Shown here: positions 32,846 to 36,802 of the stretch, in pieces | Layout: each line of letters starts with the position of its first letter | Numbering within the stretch: the stretch's first letter is position 1 | Assembly (NCBI GenBank): GCA_019747075.1 | Contig: JAIERF010000297.1 | Span: 1 to 36,802 of the forward strand | Direction of reading: 5' to 3' | Source: Pseudomonadaceae bacterium | GTDB taxonomy: Bacteria; Pseudomonadota; Gammaproteobacteria; Pseudomonadales; Pseudomonadaceae | DNA length: 36,802 bases | Made by a program: the position numbers and the translations under genes | Notes under the pieces: generated by a model | Seen by the model: the letters and a program-made list of their open reading frames with translations, nothing else | What the model was told of the DNA's origin: nothing | Databases searched by the model: none

Positions 32846-34270
32846 TTATTCCGCCAGTTTGAAGGTAATAAAGCTGGCCCGCCCGCCGCGCAGCACGCGC
32901 ATAGAGACCGAACGATCCTTGGGCAGGGCCTTGGCGATGGTCGCAAAGGTCTTACTGGTGTCGATGGCCTGATTATTCAGATGGGTGATCACATCACCGG
33001 GACGCACGCCCATCAGGGCCGCAGGACCATCCTGCACCTCTTTGACCAGCACACCACTGGTCACATCCAGGGTTTTCTTCTGCTCAGCGGTCAACTCGAC
33101 CACAGCCACGCCCAAGCGGTTGCTGCTTACACCCTCACCCGGCGCCGCACTGGCCACCAGCTCTTCGTCATCATCCGGCAGGGCGCCAACCGTCATGGCC
33201 AGCATCTTGCGCTCGCCTTCACGCACGACATCCAACTCGGCCTTGTCGCCAGCCTTGAGGGCTCCCACCAGATGGGGCAAGTCGGCGGACATCACGATTG
33301 GCTGACCGTTCAAGCTCAAAATCACATCACCGACCTGTAAACCACCCTTGGCTGCCGGGCCGTCCTGCAACACCTGGGCAACCAGCGCACCGGCCGGCTT
33401 CTCCAGCCCAAACGACTCAGCCAGATCCTTGTTCACTTCCTGAATCACCACGCCTAGCCAGCCGCGACTGACTTTGCCAGACGCTTTCAGCTGAGTGGCC
33501 ACATCCATGGCGACATCAATGGGAATCGCGAACGACAGGCCCATAAATCCACCCGAACGGGTAAAAATCTGCGAGTTGATACCAACCACTTCGCCGTCCA
33601 GGTTAAACAACGGGCCGCCAGAGTTACCGGGGTTGATGGCCACATCCGTCTGAATGAAGGGCACATAGCTCTCATTGGGCAAGCTGCGACCCTTAGCCGA
33701 AACAATGCCGGCAGTGGCCGAATGGTCAAAGCCAAACGGCGAACCGATGGCCAACACCCACTCACCTACTTTCAAATCATCGGATTTGCCCAGTTTCAGA
33801 ATGGGCAACCCCTTGCCCTCGACCTTGAGCAAAGCCACATCGGTGCGCGGGTCGGCGCCAATCAGCTTGGCTTCCAGCTCACTGCGGTCCGACAGACGCA
33901 CGATGATTTCATCGGCGTCCGCCACCACGTGATTATTGGTCAGCACATAGCCGTCGGCAGAAATGATAAAGCCCGAGCCTAGCGACTGGGCCTCCCGTTG
34001 ACGGCCGCCGGGATTACGCGGCTGCTGCGGAATGCTGCGCTCGAAAAATTCGCGAAATTGCGGCGGCAAGCCTTCCAGATTGGGCATTTGCTGGCCGCTG
34101 GAGGCCATCGCGCGCTGCGGCACCTTCTGCCGGGTACTGATATTCACCACGGCCGGAGAAGCGGCTTCTACCAGCCCGGTAAAGTCCGGCAACTGCGCAT
34201 TGGCCACCAGCGCCTGACTCATCAGCAATACCGCCACCAGCGTGGCGCAATAGGTTTTGAATTTCAGCAT
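32846..34270 (-). CDS. mucD: Periplasmic serine protease MucD (DegP/HtrA family)
   Basis: MucD degrades misfolded envelope proteins and dampens AlgU activation by clearing signals that trigger AlgW. The 474-residue protein has a Sec signal peptide ending near VANA (25), the catalytic triad His114 (TNNHVVAD), Asp144 (RTDVALLKV) and Ser217 (GNSGGPL), and two PDZ domains (about 255-350 and 385-470). ATG 34270 begins the signal peptide; the frame extends upstream but only with a non-coding-like cysteine-rich stretch. It is the last gene of the algU operon, 31 bases after mucC, and is followed by a strong terminator. Confidence 0.96.
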   Translation of the reverse strand: MLKFKTYCATLVAVLLMSQALVANAQLPDFTGLVEAASPAVVNISTRQKVPQRAMASSGQQMPNLEGLPPQFREFFERSIPQQPRNPGGRQREAQSLGSGFIISADGYVLTNNHVVADADEIIVRLSDRSELEAKLIGADPRTDVALLKVEGKGLPILKLGKSDDLKVGEWVLAIGSPFGFDHSATAGIVSAKGRSLPNESYVPFIQTDVAINPGNSGGPLFNLDGEVVGINSQIFTRSGGFMGLSFAIPIDVAMDVATQLKASGKVSRGWLGVVIQEVNKDLAESFGLEKPAGALVAQVLQDGPAAKGGLQVGDVILSLNGQPIVMSADLPHLVGALKAGDKAELDVVREGERKMLAMTVGALPDDDEELVASAAPGEGVSSNRLGVAVVELTAEQKKTLDVTSGVLVKEVQDGPAALMGVRPGDVITHLNNQAIDTSKTFATIAKALPKDRSVSMRVLRGGRASFITFKLAE

Positions 34271-34301
34271 TGCGTTAGAACCCCTGGTTAAAAAACATCC
34301 A

Positions 34302-34763
34302 TCACGGCACAGAACAACTCGCCGAACTGAGCAACAGCGCCCGCACCACCACCGGCTGCAGACGGGGATCATCGGCCACGCGCAAACTGCGCCAACGTAC
34401 CAGCAAACCCGCCACCAACAGCGCACCCAGCCCGAGCAAAATACTCAATGGCTCACTCAGCTCAAGACTTTGCGCAATAAAGCCGCCGCCCAGCAACGCC
34501 AGCAACGGCAATAAATAAACCTGCACAGCGCTGCGCAGCAATAACTCCTCGCGCACACCAATAACCACTTCATCGCCGACCGCCAACTGCAGGTCAGTCA
34601 ACGCCCGCACATTGCCGCGGTGACCGCTGATGGCCAGTTTGTCGAGTAAACCCTGACCACAGCCGGCATTGGCCGAACAACTGGAGCAGGTGCTTTTGCG
34701 CAAGGTTTGCACCCATACAGCTCCCTCATCCAACGCCACAACGCGGCCCGATTCCTCAATCAT
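34302..34763 (-). CDS. mucC: RseC/MucC family regulator of AlgU
   Basis: A 153-residue inner-membrane protein of the RseC/MucC family. The N-terminal cytoplasmic part holds the cysteine cluster STCSSCSANAGCGQG (Cys26, Cys29, Cys35), which may bind an iron-sulfur cluster or metal. Two membrane helices follow (about 80-98 and 104-122), and the tail is short. MucC modulates AlgU-dependent alginate synthesis weakly and with mucB; the exact mechanism is not settled. ATG 34763 overlaps the mucB TGA (ATGA). Confidence 0.93.
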   Translation of the reverse strand: MIEESGRVVALDEGAVWVQTLRKSTCSSCSANAGCGQGLLDKLAISGHRGNVRALTDLQLAVGDEVVIGVREELLLRSAVQVYLLPLLALLGGGFIAQSLELSEPLSILLGLGALLVAGLLVRWRSLRVADDPRLQPVVVRALLLSSASCSVP

Positions 34764-35722
34764 TGCGCCGAGTCCTGCGCAGGTCGCATGGCCAACGCCA
34801 CACGTTCAGCAGTACCCGGCGGAATTTCGCCGACCACCGTAACGGTAAACTCACCCGCCGCCGTCGGCATCCGCTTGGACACCACAGCTGTCGGCCCCAA
34901 CTGAATACGGGTATCCACAACCGACTCACTCTGCAGCGGCTCAATAAACACAGAGAACCGCGCCAGCCCATCGCCAAACATCAACCATGCCACTACAGCC
35001 CCCGAGCCGGAGGCGCTACGCTCATGTGTCGCCAGCAAGTTGAACCCCACCGGCAACCAACCGGAATGCCAGTGATTGACGGAGGCAAGTGCCGCAGGCG
35101 CCATTTTGATCGGCAAGCAGCTCACACTCGGACGCAACGCTTGCTCGCTCAGCGGGGTGAGGGTGTCAAGCTGGGTAAATTGAAAGCGCTCCAGCAACTG
35201 ACCTTGCTCACCAAGCATCAATGACTTGAGCGGCAGTGCGGTCAAACGATCCAAGTGCAGTTCGAAACCATAACGATGACGATCACGCGGCAGCATCAGC
35301 AGCACCACGGCGCTGCGCCCCGCCACCCGCGATTCGCCAACAATGCGCAAATCGTAATGGCGCACCAACTGCTCCGCCGCCAACTGCCGCAAGGCCACTG
35401 GCACCACATCCGTCAATTGCTCCGCTGGCGCGCCACTCACACATTGCGGTCGACCATTGATACGCACGACTTCCTGGGCGGGGCCATCCAACTGCAACAA
35501 GCGCTCACGCACCTGGCCGTTTGCCTCAACACGATGCCAGATGCCATGGGTCGAAAAGCTGCCATTACGTTCATAGGCAAAAGTGCCCTGATAGCTGTGC
35601 TGGCGCTCCGCAGCGGCCATCCGCGTCAGCCAGCCCGCCACATCAGCGGCAGCCGGCTGATCCGCCTGCACCGGCGCAACCAACCCAAGCAGAAAGACGG
35701 CAAGAAGAGGAAAAACGCGCAT
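34760..35722 (-). CDS. mucB: Periplasmic anti-sigma partner MucB (RseB family)
   Basis: MucB binds the periplasmic domain of MucA and shields it from the AlgW protease until envelope stress or lipopolysaccharide intermediates release it. The 320-residue protein has a Sec signal (MRVFPLLAVFLLGLVAPVQA) and the two RseB domains: a large LolA-like fold (about 25-220, with YQGTFAYERNGSFSTHGIWHRVEANGQVRERLLQLDG) and a small C-terminal domain (about 235-315). ATG 35722 starts the signal peptide; longer in-frame sequence overlaps mucA. It lies eight bases after mucA and overlaps mucC. Confidence 0.95.
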   Translation of the reverse strand: MRVFPLLAVFLLGLVAPVQADQPAAADVAGWLTRMAAAERQHSYQGTFAYERNGSFSTHGIWHRVEANGQVRERLLQLDGPAQEVVRINGRPQCVSGAPAEQLTDVVPVALRQLAAEQLVRHYDLRIVGESRVAGRSAVVLLMLPRDRHRYGFELHLDRLTALPLKSLMLGEQGQLLERFQFTQLDTLTPLSEQALRPSVSCLPIKMAPAALASVNHWHSGWLPVGFNLLATHERSASGSGAVVAWLMFGDGLARFSVFIEPLQSESVVDTRIQLGPTAVVSKRMPTAAGEFTVTVVGEIPPGTAERVALAMRPAQDSAQ

Positions 35723-35730
35723 AGAAAAGC

Positions 35731-36318
35731 TCAGCGGCCTTCCATGCTCGCCGCACGGGCATACGGCAATGCGCTTTGCGTACCAATAAAGGCGGCCTGC
35801 TGAGCATGCTGACGAACATAGGCCGGCAGATGCTGTTGCTGCCAACGCTGTTGGGCATCAGTAGCGCCCTGACCTTGCGACACCACAACACTATTGGTCG
35901 TGTAGCCGGCCAGTACCGCAGGCCCCTGCAGTGGACGCGCTTGCAACAAGGGCAGAGCGTCGCGCTGGGCCAGTGGCGTGGTTGCCAGATCATCCTGATT
36001 GTACATACGCACACCGGCCAACACGGCGACTGTCACCGACGCTGCCACGGCCAAACGCCCCAGCCCGCGCCACGGCAAGCGTGGTTGGCTGACAGCAGGC
36101 ACCGGTTCATCGGCCAAGGCAGCAGACACCGCTGCGGCCAGATCCAGGCGAGGTTCCAGCAACTCTTTATGCATGACCGCACGGGCCACCTGATAACGCG
36201 CCCACGTGGCCCGCACCTCACTTTCGCCACTGGCCGCCAGGACGCGGCGCAGTTCAAGCTCATCGGTTTCGTTATCCATCAGTGCGGACAGCGATTCCTG
36301 CAGGGCTTCACGACTCAT
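35731..36318 (-). CDS. mucA: Anti-sigma factor MucA
   Basis: MucA holds AlgU at the inner membrane. The 195-residue protein has the N-terminal RseA-like sigma-binding domain (1-78; LQESLSALMDNETDELELRRVLAASGE, ATWARYQVARAVMHKE), one membrane helix (about 87-104) and a periplasmic tail that MucB covers and AlgW cuts. The frame is intact with no sign of the truncating frameshifts that cause mucoidy in P. aeruginosa isolates, so the strain should be non-mucoid by this locus. GAGAGGAAA lies seven bases before ATG 36318. It follows algU by 31 bases. Confidence 0.95.
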   Translation of the reverse strand: MSREALQESLSALMDNETDELELRRVLAASGESEVRATWARYQVARAVMHKELLEPRLDLAAAVSAALADEPVPAVSQPRLPWRGLGRLAVAASVTVAVLAGVRMYNQDDLATTPLAQRDALPLLQARPLQGPAVLAGYTTNSVVVSQGQGATDAQQRWQQQHLPAYVRQHAQQAAFIGTQSALPYARAASMEGR

Positions 36319-36349
36319 GATGTTTCCTCTCTCGGCTTGCGCCGCACTA

Positions 36350-36802
36350 TCAGGCGTCCTGCAATAACGGCTGCAGGGCTTTATCAACGGCTTCACGGGC
36401 ACGGAAAATCCGCGACCGCACAGTCCCGACCGGACACTGCATAACCGCCGCAATGTCCTCATAACTCAAACCGTCGAACTCGCGCAGGGTCAAGGCCGTG
36501 CGCAAGTCTTCGGGTAATGCGGCAATGGCACGATGCACAGTGGCTTCGATTTCATCCCGCAACATCAGGCGTTCAGGTGACTCAATGTCCTTGAGGTCGT
36601 GATCGCCATCCATGAATTCTGCATCTTCGGCACTGATATCCGACTCTGGCGGGCGACGACCGCGCGCCACCAGGTAGTTCTTCGCCGTGTTGATGGCGAT
36701 GCGGTACAGCCAGGTATAAAACTGGCTGTCACCACGAAAATTCGCCAAGGCTCGGTAGGCCTTGATAAAAGCTTCCTGAGCCACATCCTGGGCTTCATGG
36801 GG
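36350..36802 (-). CDS. algU: RNA polymerase sigma factor AlgU (RpoE-like), N-terminus cut by window
   Basis: AlgU is the envelope-stress sigma factor that drives alginate, osmotic and oxidative stress genes. About 150 of the usual 193 residues are present; the frame is open to base 36802, so roughly 43 N-terminal residues are outside. Seen are the end of region 2 (PHEAQDVAQEAFIKAYRALANFRGDSQFYTWLYRIAINTAKNYL), the acidic linker, and region 4 with the helix-turn-helix LREFDGLSYEDIAAVMQCPVGTVRSRIFRAREAV. Its promoters have GAACTT and TCTGA boxes; none is obvious in this window, and its own promoter lies beyond the right edge. Confidence 0.97.
   Translation of the reverse strand, partial: PHEAQDVAQEAFIKAYRALANFRGDSQFYTWLYRIAINTAKNYLVARGRRPPESDISAEDAEFMDGDHDLKDIESPERLMLRDEIEATVHRAIAALPEDLRTALTLREFDGLSYEDIAAVMQCPVGTVRSRIFRAREAVDKALQPLLQDA

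Noticed and set aside
35731-36318. Possible mucA-type frameshift
   Set aside because: The frame reads through to a full 195-residue protein with membrane helix and periplasmic tail, so there is no truncation.
32846-36802. GAACTT/TCTGA type AlgU promoters for internal genes of the muc operon
   Set aside because: No pair with correct spacing was seen before mucA, mucB, mucC or mucD; the operon promoter should be beyond the right edge.

Overview
The window is a high-GC Pseudomonas-type chromosomal segment. Closest match from memory is P. aeruginosa: the run algU-mucA-mucB-mucC-mucD-lepA-lepB-DUF4845-rnc-era-recO-pdxJ at the right end has the PAO1 PA0762-PA0773 order. The lon-like gene followed by an I42 peptidase inhibitor at the left end resembles PA0779-PA0778, and acyltransferase-pta-ackA-slyD-glutathione peroxidase resembles PA0834-PA0838. 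No rRNA, tRNA, CRISPR array, phage or insertion sequence was seen. Coding density is very high and no gene-free stretch reaches 300 bases.

Layout, left to right. 1-5260 (+): 3' end of a Lon-family protease, a chagasin-like inhibitor lipoprotein, a YhhN membrane protein, two conserved unknowns, and the tRNA wobble-uridine genes cmoA-cmoB. 5301-12356 (-): a lipoprotein, a PAS-only protein, a yceI-phospholipase D/cardiolipin synthase pair, a small Cys-motif protein coupled to a serine beta-lactamase-fold hydrolase, and a cytochrome b561-catalase pair. 12521-13773 (+): an ECF sigma factor and its anti-sigma factor, divergent from the catalase operon. 13786-16356: an acyl-CoA dehydrogenase-like gene divergent from the ornithine-lipid operon olsB-olsA. 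16486-20449: a fungal-type exo-beta-1,3-glucanase, convergent with a glucokinase-like gene and an SbmA/YddA-like ABC protein. 20557-26320: glutathione peroxidase, slyD, a DUF3565 gene coupled to ackA, pta, and an acyltransferase. 26381-36802 (-): pdxJ back through recO, era, rnc, DUF4845, lepB, lepA, mucD, mucC, mucB, mucA to algU, which is cut by the window end.

The most informative regulatory sites were read directly from sequence. Two back-to-back promoters, both GGAATA-N15-CGTC, lie between the catalase operon and the ECF sigma operon, and a third copy lies upstream of yceI. A four-repeat Pho-box array precedes olsB, which fits phosphate-limited membrane remodelling. The oddest proteins are the ABC protein, whose Walker A, signature and Walker B motifs are all altered in an intact 589-residue frame, and its partner glucokinase, which lacks two of the expected glucose-contact residues. 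The window therefore mixes core housekeeping (translation, secretion, tRNA modification, acetate metabolism, envelope stress control) with a variable block at 5300-20500 devoted to envelope, lipid and oxidative-stress functions.
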